From Spirometra erinaceieuropaei (Eukaryota > Platyhelminthes > Cestoda > Diphyllobothriidea > Diphyllobothriidae), in NCBI GenBank assembly GCA_902702965.1, contig CACRXP010000066.1:731180-795179 (forward strand): 64,000 nt of DNA, written 5' to 3'. The notes under the pieces are model-generated. The model was not told where the DNA came from. It ran no database searches and was given only the letters and a program-made list of their open reading frames with translations. The position numbers were made by a program, and so were the translations under genes. Each line of letters opens with the position of its first letter. Within the stretch, counting starts at the first letter, position 1. This document shows positions 24,226 through 35,855 of this stretch, in pieces.

Positions 24226-25585
24226 ACTAGTACTTACCTATTCGCTTCTCTCGGCTCCTATTAAACAGCTGCCGCCCGTTTGAACGAATATCCTTATCCG
24301 CAACAGCGATCTCGCCGTCCAGGTATTGCAGCGAAATTCGGTGTCGGCAGTACCCAAAGGCGATAGTCCTCAATAGTGGTATGACATTTTTGCGTCCAGA
24401 CTGGAGACGTCGTCTGAACTACCCTGATCTGAGCGTCCTTTGGGCTACTGGTGTGAAAAGCAATTGTTCGCCCTATAGAAGTTGATTCGTGGGAAGTTTG
24501 CTCTTCGGAATGTTCACCTTTAGGACGTCGTTGCGTAATTTCGCGCTAAACAGGGTAAGATTAGGTGACATCGAAGGGTGCCATAATACCCTGGACTTGC
24601 ATATGTTGGCCTTCTGGTATCGATAAGAAACCGAGAGAACAATCAGTCAGCCTGCGCGATATTTACTTTGCAGGCTATCCATTGCACCCGCAGTAGGCGC
24701 GACAAAATATCTGAAAGACGACAAGCCAAAGGGGAATAACGGTCTTGGTAATTTCTAAAAATCCGTGGAATCGGACGACTGTAGCTTATCGTGGTCTTGC
24801 CTGAAACTATTATTTTAACTAAATCCAGCCCTTGCACATAAGTTTTTTGAAAATTTGTTTATGTGACTGATAACTGATTGGCGATCTGGTTATCCAGACT
24901 GTTTGCCTGATAGTTCTCATGTTTACGACGGTTTATTTCCCTTTGTCAGCTGCTTCATCTCAGCTTTCTCGTGTGATACTCTTGAGGAGCTTACTTTTCA
25001 TCAGCAGGGGGGTTTTTGCTGTTGTTGCCACAATGTCTATCTACTTTCATTAGTGAGGTGAACTCTTAACAACGTGATATTATTGTGACGCTTGGGGCGG
25101 TGGTGATACTTCAACCACTACGATCCTCAGATTATGACCCGGTAATGTAAACAAGATTGACGTCAGTAAAAGGAAATTTTCATTTTGTACGGAAGAGTTG
25201 GCGTGACGTTGGAGCGAGCAGCGCGGGATTGTAATCGGGGCTGGTCATTAACATCGATAGGTATGAAATTGTGAGTTTCGAGAACTACTTGAGTAGAAGT
25301 AGACTCGACCGCTAAAACGAAAGCTTTATTCTGTTACCGTTACCTAGTTTGCAGAGGTAGAAGAAACGACGTTATAGAAATCCTCGGAAGCACATGCCGA
25401 CAGCGCTAGGGCAGGTTCAACGACAACGATGAAGAACTTCGATGTCTGTTCTCGGAGGAAAACAGACTGCATACGACCTATGTAAACGACGGGATCAAAT
25501 TACTTGCATCTTTACTCGGTGCGGCTGTGATCATGCCTGATCTAGCTGGCCTCGAAGATATCACATAATGTACCTCACTACACGT
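24226..25585. other. Spacer, no gene recognised
   Basis: No domain or repeat match found. Confidence 0.4.
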
Positions 25586-25589
25586 GACG

Positions 25590-27060
25590 ATTTGCGGTAG
25601 TGGGCCTGGGCAGCTCGATCCATTGTCTTCTCCAGCGACGGAAGCCGAACACCGAAGGTCCCAGAACCACTTTCATGTCTTACTGAACCATGCCAGGCCA
25701 GGTTTTGAGTTGAGCTACGATTCTAGACCTCCAGGAGGACAGCAGCGCCGGATCGGGGGCAGTACAACTGAGATCGTGAGGGTAACGACGGAGAAGGTGC
25801 TCAAACCACCTCAGAAGTTTTTCTAGGATGGCCTGAGATATCCTCGTGATATTGTTGCGGTAAGTGCGGACTGCCCCATTTCAGACGAAGTCGGTATACT
25901 TCACCTAAAGGATGGTCCTCAGACAGCGGTGGTCAAGTGCTTCTAGTCTTCGCTCATCTTCCGCACGCAAGGCCCAGAATTCATAACCGTAGAGGAGGAC
26001 TGACCAGACGGGTGTACGGCACACGCGGAACTTTGTGGCGATGAAGGTGTCGCGTCGGGTTCATAAGCCCTTTCTAAGGATTTAGAAAACCCTTCGAGCA
26101 GTATCGACTCGGAAGACTCGGAAGACTCGCTTCGTGGTATTTTAAACTGTCAGTTTAGTCAAGCTGGCAGCCATTAATCCCAAGAAGTGCCATCTTCTGG
26201 TCAGGAATGCAGCTCGAAAACAGTCTGGCCTTCCCAGCGTTTGTGGATAAACCGACCGAAGTACCGAACTTATTCATCCATGATACCACAGACTATAGAT
26301 CCCCTAAGCTTGAGGCTAGCAAGGCGGTATAGTCAGCGTAATCTAGATCAGTCGGCCGTCGTCCGGGTGCAAACTCCACACCAACAAAACCGTGCATGGC
26401 ACCTCCGAGAATCCAATAAATGGTGTAGTTGAACAGAATGGGTGACAGGATGTAACCCTGTCGAACACCAGATCAGATATCGAACAGATGGGGGAAATTG
26501 TTATGGGCGAGAACCCCCGCAGTGGTGGGTCGATAGTAGGTCTTGAGCATGGCGATGATTTTGGCCGTCACATTACCTAGCTCCATTATTCGCCACACGG
26601 ACTCACGATGGACGAGATCGAGCGCAGTGGCAAAGTAAACGAAGCAGGCAGCCGTCGGTTGCTGACGACCGTGGTGGAATTGCAGAATGCTCCTCAGGTT
26701 TAATATCTGGCCCGCGCATCCACGCCCAGCTCGGAATCCGGCCTACTTTGGCCTTGACCCGGAGTCAGACACAGACTGGAATCGTTCGAGAAGGACCACA
26801 GTGAAGGCCTTCGCGGTAACGTCAACGAGGCTTATGTCGCGGTAGTTCTCTCATCTCGTCTTATCTCCCGTCTTGACGACAGGTACAAGGATGACCACGC
26901 CTCAGTCATTTGGAACTACCTCATCGCCAGAGTGTCAACACAAGACCTGTAGATTTCAGCGGAAATACCGTGCCGACAACAGGATCAACGCCATCAGATT
27001 CGCGCTCTTCTGACGACAAAGTCGGGAACTGAGGAAGGTCCAAACTGCTTGACTAACTCA
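25590..27060 (-). pseudogene. RTE-clade (SR2-like) reverse transcriptase relic
   Basis: Minus-strand reading crosses several frames and stops but shows the RTE reverse transcriptase in order: DISLVDVTAKAFTVVLLERF near the 5' end, FVYFATALDLVHRESVWRIM (motif A), SGVRQGYILSPILFNY (motif B), LDYADYTALLASS (motif C, about 26320-26345), then the C-terminal tail VLLYGYEFWALRAEDERRLE. In family members motif A reads FVDFAAAFD and motif C YADD. Here catalytic Asp residues are replaced by Tyr at both sites, in addition to stops. The apurinic endonuclease half was not found. This is a dead, 5'-truncated copy of a family well known from schistosomes and other flatworms. Confidence 0.8.
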
Positions 27061-27244
27061 TAGGGCGGAAGGAATTCAAGGCTACGCGGACAGTATCGCG
27101 ACTGTCAAAGCAGTAGGGTCCCCAATTCCGGCGGACTGCGTCACTGTTCAGACCAGACCAGCAGATGATCCACATACATACGAAAGCCCAGCTTCGGGGA
27201 CAGTGAAAAAACAATAACGAGCAGTTTTTGTAGTCTGGCGGAGT

Positions 27245-27281
27245 GAGGAGGCGGAGGAGGAGGAGGAGGAGGAGGAGGATG
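27245..27281. repeat. (GGA)n microsatellite
   Basis: About ten GGA units. It creates a spurious poly-proline/poly-leucine frame on the minus strand. Confidence 0.95.
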
Positions 27282-28655
27282 GAATGACCTAGTGCTCTGC
27301 GGCCGCGCAACGTGACCGACCACGGCCTTACGATACGTTAACCGTATGCGTCCTTGGCTGAAAATTGGGCTGCGCCGCCCGGTCACTTGATCTCACCTTG
27401 CTAGCTGCCTTCCGGGTCTCTGGCCCTGTCTTAATGCCTGTTTGCGCTATTACTCGTATCCTCGAAATCGGACTGGCGATCTTCCTCCAGGGTGAGGATA
27501 GCGAATTGGAGCAGCGAGTCCCCCCTTCCTCCCGGACGGCCCGTTACTTCCCGCATATTCATGAATTTGTCGTCGTGCGGCCTGGCCTGTAAAATAGTTA
27601 GGACAGCTTATAAGCTATATCAGATTGCTCACCAGCGTCCGGCTGGTCTTTAATCCGCACCACCCTGCCATTCATGGTAGCTGTCGATACTCGTGCCAGA
27701 TTCTACGCTATTCGTTCTGTAGCCCAGTGTACGTGACCTATATACGATAGCGAATGCCAGAGAGTTGACTGTGTGGCCTGATGCTGATTTCTTCGCCAGC
27801 ACAGACGCATCCAGGCAGTCGGGATAACTCGAATTATTCGTGTGGTCCTGCAACAATACGGCAGAGACATCAACGGCGTATGATAGGTTAACAAAGGGAT
27901 AAGAACTGGATGGCGGAATTACATCGTAGGCGACGTGAACAGCAGTCCTACACAATGACAAGAACGTGGTGGTTTAGGGCGGAAGTGTATTGCGTCTCAA
28001 GCGCGAATAGGGCTTCCGACCCTGGCACCCACATCACGCTACGAATCACGTGATCACGGCCTCCGAGTACACGCGTACATGCAGCCAATCACAGGCACAC
28101 ACATAACCCCCAAATCATCCAATCAACTCACAAAGATGACGCTGATTGACTCTCACTGGTGTACGCCCACACCACCATAGCGGACGGACGCGTATTCAGG
28201 CCCACAGCCGGCCGCTCACCGGGACTCTGTCTACCACTGCGTTTCTGCACTGAATGCACGTCTTCTATTGGTGCCTTTCACCTTCTCCTCCAAAACGGAG
28301 GCGGGTCGTGATTATTCTGGCGCTCTGGTTTTAATCCCACACTTTGACAGTGCAAACAGATCAAACTGACTTATCACAGGAATCGTGACAGGAGAAGTCG
28401 ATGCAGATGAACGGTTCGAATACCATTCTGGTTAATAGCTAACCGTTACCTATTCAGTCCGCACCCCAAGTCAGTGGCTGAGCAATACTCAGCAGGGACT
28501 GCGGAGGTAGGGCTGGGCTGTGAGGAAGGTGAACGAAGTTTGAGGAATGCGGTGGAAACACCGTGAAGAAAAAGCATGAATACAACTTTGACGTGAAGGG
28601 AATGTTGCGTCGTCGTTTCTTGCTACTTGGTGTCTTAACTGCCAGTCACTGCAGC
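27282..28655. other. Spacer, no gene recognised
   Basis: The minus-strand frame at 27650-27961 (103 codons) has no recognisable motif. Confidence 0.4.
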
Positions 28656-28659
28656 GCGT

Positions 28660-29150
28660 TTGAATCCTTTGGATGACTGCCCTAACGTGGTTGCGTTTGC
28701 TCACTACCGAGTGGGTCACGCGGTAGATGCACTGGACCGAAGAAGGGGCTAGATCGGGGTTCGGCAAGAATTATTGGGAATGCGCATCCATATCAAATGC
28801 CAACATTGGGGGTGTGGTGTCAGGCCCAAATGCAAACCCACGCCGCGCCAGTTGATATCCCATCCGCCCCCCTTTGGTTTATTTGCTGCGTAACCGGGAG
28901 GTGTGGCGGAACGCCTAGGTGCGGGTCTTCGCGCGCCAGCCGCCTGGGTCCTTTTCCTCCTCCGGTCTTCTTGGCTCTGTCATGACAGCGGACCCGGGTA
29001 GGAGGAGGGGCTGCGGTTGACACTTCGCAAGCCCGCTATCACTATAAATGGGTTCACGCTCAGGTCACCGTTCTTGCCCTCACCCTTCTGTGGGACACGC
29101 GGTGGACATCGTGCCAAATGGCGATCGAACTGTCGGTTGCTATGGTAGGT
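28660..29150 (+). repeat. GC-rich repeat family D, long copy
   Basis: Collinear with the minus-strand reading of 21120-21640: GTCACGCGGTAGATGCACTG, AATTATTGGGAATGCGCATC, ATGCCAACATTGGGGGTG, GGTCTTCTTGGCTCTGTC, ACACTTCGCAAGCCCGCT and GCGATCGAACTGTCGG. Confidence 0.55.
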
Positions 29151-30015
29151 GAAGATCTGAATTGTGTCGCCATTGGGTATACTTTGGGGCACAGTTCGTA
29201 ATTAAATATTCGCGTGATGAAGACATCAAAGCTTCTTCCGTGCTCTCTCTTCCTTCTTTGGGGACTGAATATCGAAGATGTCCCGCAAATCTTGATAGTC
29301 TGCCGCTCGCAATTTCATTGCACTACCGTTTAAGTATGGCCGCCAAAATGTACGTTCGTAGTCGTTAAAAGTAGCCTCTTTCCAGACCTTATAGAACTAG
29401 TACTGCACCCGACCTGGAGGCTAGCGAGTTCATCGGCGTTCCCCGCTAATATGCTCTACCATTCAAGTTGAAAAAAGATAGTTGGCATCTTGCAAGGAGT
29501 TTCATAGATGCCCTATTTTTAGAAGTCCCTGTCTTTCATACTACTTCAGTTCAAACCATCTGCGTAGAATACCATAAGGAAGGTCCAACTGCACAGATGT
29601 AAACATTTCGACCACCCCGAATTAAACTATAACATGATCAGGTTGGAGGGTTTTCCCTGGTCTTGGGAAAAAATTGGGCGACCTGATTAATAGAAGTCCA
29701 TGAGCGTTCTTGAGAAAGGCTCAGTGTTAGGGTTATTCATTTGGCTGGATCTTAACTGGGGCTGTCTCTCGGTCAGGTGTTGACCGAGGGGCGGCTTCAG
29801 ACTTATGGATTTTTAACGAGCCACAGAACCAGTGTCAGATGGTTTGGTCCGTCGTCATCCGTATGGTGATATCATGTTTTGTGTCAGCTGACTGGCGGAT
29901 CATCGATTTGGCCTGTAATTGGTGACGTAGGTCTCTAGAGCTGATGGTAGATGAGGAGGGTTTGTGCCTTCTCGTTTCGATCGACACGGCTCATTGGGAC
30001 GGTTTTTCTGTCTCT
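29151..30015. other. Spacer, no gene recognised
   Basis: No domain or repeat match found. Confidence 0.4.
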
Positions 30016-30019
30016 GGCC

Positions 30020-30295
30020 CTCTTTCATTTCCGAGGAAATTAATGCGCGAACTTTGGGTAACTACTCCGGAACAGACATTTTTGGGCACGGTCCGAAATT
30101 TGATATGAATATTTGAGCTGAAATCCACCAACTACTGCACAATATGCCAGAAAAAAACACGGGGAATGCTGGGGGACCCACTGATGACCCGAACCCCTCA
30201 CAGCTGCGTCAGACAGCGGCACAAGGTCGGCGAAGCACGCGTGTCTGGGCTTTTAGCTAATACCTGTGTTGTTAGTACGGTAAATAATTACACAG
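30020..30295 (-). repeat. Foldback/MITE-like repeat F, copy 1
   Basis: Its reverse complement aligns with 52190-52430 (CGATTATTAACC-like start, AACACAGGTATTAGCTAAA, GACCTTGTGCCGCTGTCTGA, GTGAGGGGTTCG). Its left edge CCGAGGAAATTAATGCGCGA matches both inverted ends of the 52.4 kb copy. Confidence 0.6.
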
Positions 30296-30834
30296 TTGTT
30301 CCGCCTCTGTCACATTGAAACACTGTGCGTGTAGCTTAAGACTGAGTTATAGAAGGCTGATTCCTGCTAAAAAAGTTGAAAAAAAGTCGACAGAGGAATG
30401 TGGACAGCCGGCCTTGCGTTAGATTTCAGGAGAATTACGGTTAAATTGGGGGATATGTTTAGGAGAGTCAGAAATGAGATTAGGAATGAGGTTGGACGGG
30501 TTGTGGTTGCAGCCATCGTTGGGACGCGGGAACAGATAATCCTTACGAAATTTAGCGTAGTGTTACCTGTAGTAGGGGGATTCTTATTCCAACCAATATC
30601 CATCCAAATTCCCCTGATTTCGCAGGTAACACTTCTCGATCGCTATTTTGTAGTCGCCGTGCTACCATCTGCGTAGACTATAAAACCATATCTGGGTAGG
30701 GGTCGGTTACGCCGTCCTGGTCCCAAGTGTGAGCGCAATGTGATCATTGCAAGTAAAGTAAGCCGAAGGTGAATGATGAAATCTTTAGTGGGAAAGTAGT
30801 CAAAGCCAGAACGGGAAACGGCAATCTGATGTTT
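30296..30834. other. Spacer, no gene recognised
   Basis: Both strands are open across 30367-30676, but there is no recognisable domain. Low-complexity G-rich composition is the likelier reason. Confidence 0.4.
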
Positions 30835-31210
30835 CGGTTTGGCGATAGGGTTAGTTTTGGAGTTTGGATCATTGTCAGGTTGGGAATTGAGTTTAGGGTT
30901 AGGGTTTGTGCTAAGCTTAAGGGTGCCAGCTAGATTTAAGGTTTGGGTTGCGGCTTAGGTTTACCGCCAGTGTTAAGACTGGGGTCAGGGTTAGAGTTAG
31001 TGTTAGGGTTAGGTCAGGATTACGGTTAAGGTTAGGGTTGGGATTTAAGTCAGGGTTAAAGTTAGGCTTAGGGTTTGGGCCAGGGTTTATTGTAGATTTA
31101 GGGTTGAGTTTGGTGCTACGTTTAGGGTTAGCGCTAGGTCTATAATTAGGTTAAGGATAAGGTTTACTTTCGAGGTTACAGTTAGGTTTGCTGTTAGGTT
31201 TGATGTATTG
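30835..31210 (+). repeat. Degenerate telomere-like (TTAGGG-type) tract
   Basis: Dozens of GTTAGGG, GTTTAGGG and GGGTTAG variants in one direction. Unlike the tracts at 5110, 59460 and 61500, I could not find the MITE terminal repeats at its edges, so it is either an independent interstitial tract or a MITE whose ends are lost. Confidence 0.75.
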
Positions 31211-31518
31211 CTGTCCCGCGTGTCCTGTCAGCGCGGTCTTTCGCGGGGATTCTAGGTCCCCTTCAATCTCGCGGCAGATTTGTCATACATCGGGTTGCAA
31301 TTTCTGCTTCAGCCTCAACTACTTTCCCCACTAAAGATCCCAGCATCCCTTTTTTGGTTTATTTTACTTTTAATGCCCACACTGCGCTTACACTTGGGAC
31401 CAGAACAGCGTAATCGACCCTTACCACCATCTGTCCCAAGATTGAACGGAAACGTCCTTGTCCGTCCTTTAGTCATGAAATACCAGTGCTCCCCATGCCA
31501 AATAGGCTTGAATGAGTC

Positions 31519-31587
31519 NNNNNNNNNNNNNNNNNNNNNNNNNNNNNNNNNNNNNNNNNNNNNNNNNNNNNNNNNNNNNNNNNNNNN
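31519..31587. other. Assembly gap (69 N)
   Basis: Unknown bases directly before the first recognisable codons of rhodanese gene 2, so its first exon cannot be read. Confidence 0.99.
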
Positions 31588-31588
31588 C

Positions 31589-32009
31589 GTGAGTTGGGAA
31601 AAATTCACCAAAATATCCACCACGACATCTCCAATCGTAATTGACGTGCGGGGCAAAGCGGAACTGCTGGAAACGGGTTGGCTGTCTGGTGCCTACAATG
31701 TGCCCTGTAAGGAATCTTTTGCGGTAAAGTGCTGATAGGCCTGTCTAGTGGATGAACTATTTTTTGGCTTTCTTCTGCCGGACGACGAATTTGAGCTTAA
31801 ATTTGGGTTTAAGAAACCACAGCCATCGCAGGTAGTGATGCTGTACTGCAAGACACACAGACGTAGCCGAAAAGCCCAGAAGTTACTGGAGTTTTTGGGC
31901 TTTTCCCGGTAAGTACCTGAGAAATAACCGTGGACGTACTATCTTTAGCTGCCTGACCATTGAGGGCGGAATTGAAGACTTGTTGAGGGAAATAAAGAAA
32001 CCGGGGTGA
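31589..32009 (+). CDS. TSTD1-like rhodanese paralogue, 5' end lost in gap
   Basis: Exon pieces are 31589-31706, 31749-31908 and 31949-32009, joined by GT-AG introns of 42 and 40 nt. The middle exon is 160 nt in both paralogues and the intron phases (1 then 2) agree. The readable protein starts VSWEKFTKI and shows SPIVIDVRGKAELLETGWLS, GAYNVPLDELFFGFLLPDD, the active-site loop MLYCKTHRRSRKAQ with catalytic Cys, and IEGGIEDLLREIKKPG before the stop. It parallels gene 1 (LTWARLKTL, IDVRSEEEV, FYCNHNRRSR, HGGIS) across its whole length at roughly 35-40% identity by eye. The role is inferred to be persulfide or thiosulfate sulfur transfer. The start codon and any targeting peptide are unknown because of the gap. 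No disabling change is visible. Confidence 0.8.
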
Positions 32010-33145
32010 GCTTACTGCTTCTTCTCCTAATACTTTCATTTAGCTGTGGATTGTCGTTGTCTGTCCTGAAGGAGGTGAAACAGACAAACTCGGAAGTATA
32101 GTTACGAGGGACTTTCCTTTTTATGTATTTTTTGTGTCAGATTCCAGACGAAAATTATTTTGAGAAATACACTTATTTTGAATCCCACAGTTGACCAAAA
32201 GTCCTTTGTGATTTTTCTTGGGCAAATGCGTTTCGTTAACGTACTTATGGACTTCATTAGGCCGGCGTACTACTTTTAGCGTAGGTTTAGCTGTCAGTAT
32301 TCCTGACAGGATTGCAGTTTTAGAGTTAATCCCCAGTAATGCACATTTGCCGTTGCCTGTTCCTTCAGGAATTGTATAGAACTCTAACAAAATAACCTAA
32401 AAATAAAACGAGTCCGGGCTAACTGTCTCCGACTCCTCATTTGTGACGGATACAGTATTCCTTAGAAGTACTAAGATGTTTCCAGTCAATCCAAAAGAGC
32501 ATGATGATATTGGTTCAACCTCCAGTACCATTTTCGTTGCGTATCCCGTCTCCAGGCAAATTTCGCAGTTATAAAGGCAGCATTTATGCTTAGATTTATA
32601 GGAATGAAGTATTGAAGTTTGGAAGACCAGTTGGCGTGCATACGGCTTCTTTCGACAAATTCTTGTCAGGCCAGCATAATTATTATTGGAACGGGGTTAA
32701 AGTTTGATACATTTCTCCCTGTTTTCTTTCTAAAAGCAATAAAAAGGAAGGACACGTTGTGTCTAGTCCTGTCAGGCACTGCGTCCAACCTCATTAACTA
32801 TTGACCAAGAGGTTCGGACAGTCGAGAGGTGCGTGGAAGAGGGAAGTGAAGGGGAGAGAGAGAGAGGTCGACACTGTATAATTCATCCCCATGGCAACTC
32901 ACCTCATTCATCACTACTATAAATCTGAGACGTTCGAATCTAGCACAACGCGAAAGAAGTCGGGGCTTGTAAGGTCGTCAACGGACCGGATAATCCGGTC
33001 CTTATGTGAGCATGTTGAGTAGTTAGAGGGCTGAAAAGCAGGCTGTGGTGTCTCTTTCTCCACGGTGTCTTTATGGCACACTCATAAATAATTTTAAATA
33101 AATAAATAATTTTTATTAAAGACCAGTTGGGGTCCCATCAAAGCA
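32010..33145. other. Spacer, no gene recognised
   Basis: Includes a GA-rich patch near 32850-32868. No coding signal recognised. Confidence 0.4.
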
Positions 33146-33149
33146 TGCG

Positions 33150-33445
33150 AGATCCTAACCGTCTCTACAGCAGTCTGGCGCATGTTGTAGCGACTGAGTC
33201 GTGTGAAACACGCGCAGACGGACTGCTTATCTTTGTCAGCCACCGCTCACGTGACCACCTCCGACCGTATTGGTACAGTTTCACCATCAGAGCAAGGCGA
33301 GTGGAGGAGGAGGAGAGAATGCGGTAGGTGCTCCGCAAGTCTGCCTTACGCGTAAATCACTGGTGTCGCACCCAACCCGTGGGGCACACGGTGGACGTTG
33401 TCGAATTTCACGACCAAGCTGTGACTTGCTAGGATAGGTGGACTG
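33150..33445 (+). repeat. GC-rich repeat family D, copy
   Basis: Landmarks CGTGTGAAACACGCGCAGAC, GAGAATGCGGTAGGTGCTCC, GCAAGTCTGCCTTACG and GGGGCACACGGTGGACGTTG match the 28660 and 38140 copies in order. An (AT)n run follows at 33463-33476. Confidence 0.55.
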
Positions 33446-34665
33446 CACGAATTTGCCCCAGGATATATATATATATCAAACGTTATTGAATACTGGGAGG
33501 TCTAGTAGCATATGTTCGTCTCTAGACTGATTTTTTTCGTGAAGCTAATTATGAAACAAAGGCGATCTTCCTTCAATTCCGAGCTTTCCATGTGCGTCTC
33601 ACCAAAAAATCCTCATAATAATCCCCTCCCTGTGGGCTGAGTGTTCTTGCAAACGATGTCCGTGCGGTTGGGTATAGCAATACTAGTCAACGAAGCTTCC
33701 TCGTTAATACGGTTATGTCCAGGTTATAAGAGCGCCGGGATTCCGAGTACAGTCCTTTCCCTTCGCAAGTGAGTCTTATGACCAACTTTTTGTAACTTTT
33801 TCATACTAAAATTCCTCGCAGAAAAGTCGATTACACACAAGCCAATCCAGCTTCCCATCCATACTTTGGAGCAGAGGGCTGTCATAAGGGAAGCAGTGCA
33901 TGCCCTGAAAACGCTTCTTGCACAACGCTTGACGGTGTTTTTGCCTCAAATGCGACCGCGTTTTGAGGTCGCTGTAAAGTGTATTGGTGGGACTTGTGCA
34001 ACTGTATAGCTTTTACTTAGTGGACCAGTTCGGAAGCCTCTTTTCCATCAACCAAGATTACTGCAGACATCGGCGCCTTAAAGCTTCAGACTACTTATAC
34101 AAGAAGAGCTCACTTTCATGGGGTTTTCCATTTACTCTGTGGGGTACGATCCGCGGCAACTTCGCTGTCCCAAATAGCAGCTCAGGGAGAGGTGAATGCG
34201 TTTACAGCCTTTATCGAGTCCGAACACACCAGTGGATGAGATCATACGCAGCCAGGATTCACAGCCGTGGATCGATTTCTGCCTGAAGGGTTCAGTCAAG
34301 TTCGAATGCTGCATTCGAAGCCGCCAGGCGTGTCAAGGCCCATCCCCGAGCGGTGTGCGAGCTCAATGGCCTTTACAGTCGTACGACACGCTCTGAGCCC
34401 GAGCAGAGTATTGACGAATGTGGACGGATAAAGTCACCCTCTAGTTTTCCAGCCTCCGCAGGACTGAGGAGCTCTTAAGTCTGTGGGAGCGCGCCACCAC
34501 GGACCGTTTCAATTTGCCTTTGCAGAATATGGATTCACGCGCAGGTCCATTGATTAAAAGGAGAATTCGAGGTTGACTCATAAGTCTTTGCCGTTTTGTA
34601 GGTACAATTTTTCCCACCAAATTGCTTTGTTGTAACAAACGTGGCATAGTAGCAGTTAGTAGTTT
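33446..34665. other. Spacer, no gene recognised
   Basis: Short frames only. No repeat match found within the window. Confidence 0.4.
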
Positions 34666-34671
34666 GATAGA

Positions 34672-35040
34672 GGGGGGGCGCTCACCGATCGTTCTTAAAG
34701 AACTCACTCGTTCCGTTGTGCCTTACGGGTTCTCTCCCGAGCCCAACCAGCAGTCGCACAGTGGCACATGATATATGCAGTATGTTATCGCCGACAAAGA
34801 CAAGGGAAACTGGAATGGCCATTTCTGGTTTATTAGCCGCCGTCAGCCAGTGATACCCAACCCCGAAGTGTGGAACACCCGAGGCTCGAACTCGCGACCT
34901 GTTAGTTAGAAGTCCACGCATCTAACCACGAGCCTCGGGTGTTCCACACTTCGGGGTTGGGTATGACTGGCTGACGACGGCTAATAAGCCAGAAATGGCC
35001 ATTCCAGTCTCCCTTGCCCTTGTCGGTAAAAACATACTGC
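34672..35040 (-). repeat. SINE-B copies forming a hairpin
   Basis: 34672-34905 matches the unit at 1-312. It runs into an inverted partial copy (34936-35040), giving about 100 bp of near-perfect self-complementarity around the tRNA-like core (34880-34935). The core reads CCCGAGGCTCG on one side and CGAGCCTCGGG on the other. The minus-strand tRNA-like module keeps box B GAGTTCGAGCCTCG. Confidence 0.75.
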
Positions 35041-35465
35041 CTAGTTAATGGTTTCTTAATGCTTAGGCCTTAGTACTGAAGACTGAAGTTGTGAGAAGCG
35101 ATCATTTTCAACGCCTGTTACTTTTCGTCCCAAATCAAGGTTTCAAGGCTATCAAAACTGCTCATGACATCTGTGTTGGGTAGGGAGAGGACGTTATACC
35201 TGATAGAACAGGTCTATACTGATTCGCCGAATTCAAAAATGGCAAGTTCGCAATCATAAATGAGTGCATTTTCGAAAGAAAATGATCGACACATCAGCAT
35301 AACTTTGGCGGAAAAATAGTCCCGCCGCCACCGGCCCATCCTCAGTCAGCTGGAGGCAATGGCGAAAAATCAAAAGTTTGGAGCATACATGTCACAGGAT
35401 TTGTCAGAAAACACCAAGCATCGACGTTCCACCACTGCTGATAGTTCGCTTGCGCTAAGCAAAGA
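35041..35465. other. Spacer, no gene recognised
   Basis: Short frames only. Confidence 0.4.
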
Positions 35466-35469
35466 CGTC

Positions 35470-35851
35470 CGTGAGCCGAAAAGAATAAGCAGCACCTTGG
35501 TAGCAGCAGGATGTTTATTCCCGAAAGACCGCGATTCGCATGCGGTGAGATTGGGAGGGTGTAAGCCATTACGAAATTCAGCAAAAAGGCGGGCAGTTAA
35601 TAGAAACCTTCACACAACCCGACCCTCAAGGTCAATTGGGTCCGCAGCATGAACGCGCCCGGCGTCACAAGGCTAAACTTGTCAGAAAAACCATCCAAGA
35701 CCTTATCCGGGAAGTTCCACCCTACGGTCTCTATTTCACTAGGCCAGACCATCACCTTTTCCAATCGCTTTCAAATCAGATGGGTGAAATTTCATTCAAA
35801 AACGATGAAGACTTCAAAAAATTATTCGGATATAAACCAAGAATATATTGA
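35470..35851 (+). pseudogene. Mariner-type transposase relic, C-terminal part
   Basis: In stop-interrupted frames it reads DWEGVSHYEIQQKG and then, from 35636, ERARRHKAKLVRKTIQDLIR, VPPYGLYFTRPDHHLFQSL and ISFKNDEDFKKLFG. Mariner transposases have DNARPHTAKVTREK, LPHPPYSPDLAPSDYHLFRSL and FNNDEDVKAAL at these places. The catalytic Asp of the DNARPH motif is lost, the frame is broken upstream, and the N-terminal DNA-binding half was not found. Terminal inverted repeats were not located. It is a cut-and-paste DNA transposon that can no longer move by itself. Confidence 0.7.
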
Positions 35852-35855
35852 ATAG

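Noticed and set aside
27053..27386. Minus-strand frames with poly-leucine or poly-proline
   Set aside because: Caused by the (GGA)n tract at 27245-27281. Part of 27053-27386 is also the edge of the RTE relic.
31280..31735. A 151-codon frame running through the N-gap into rhodanese 2
   Set aside because: The N count is arbitrary, the part before the gap shows no rhodanese or targeting features, and the frame overruns the splice donor at 31707.
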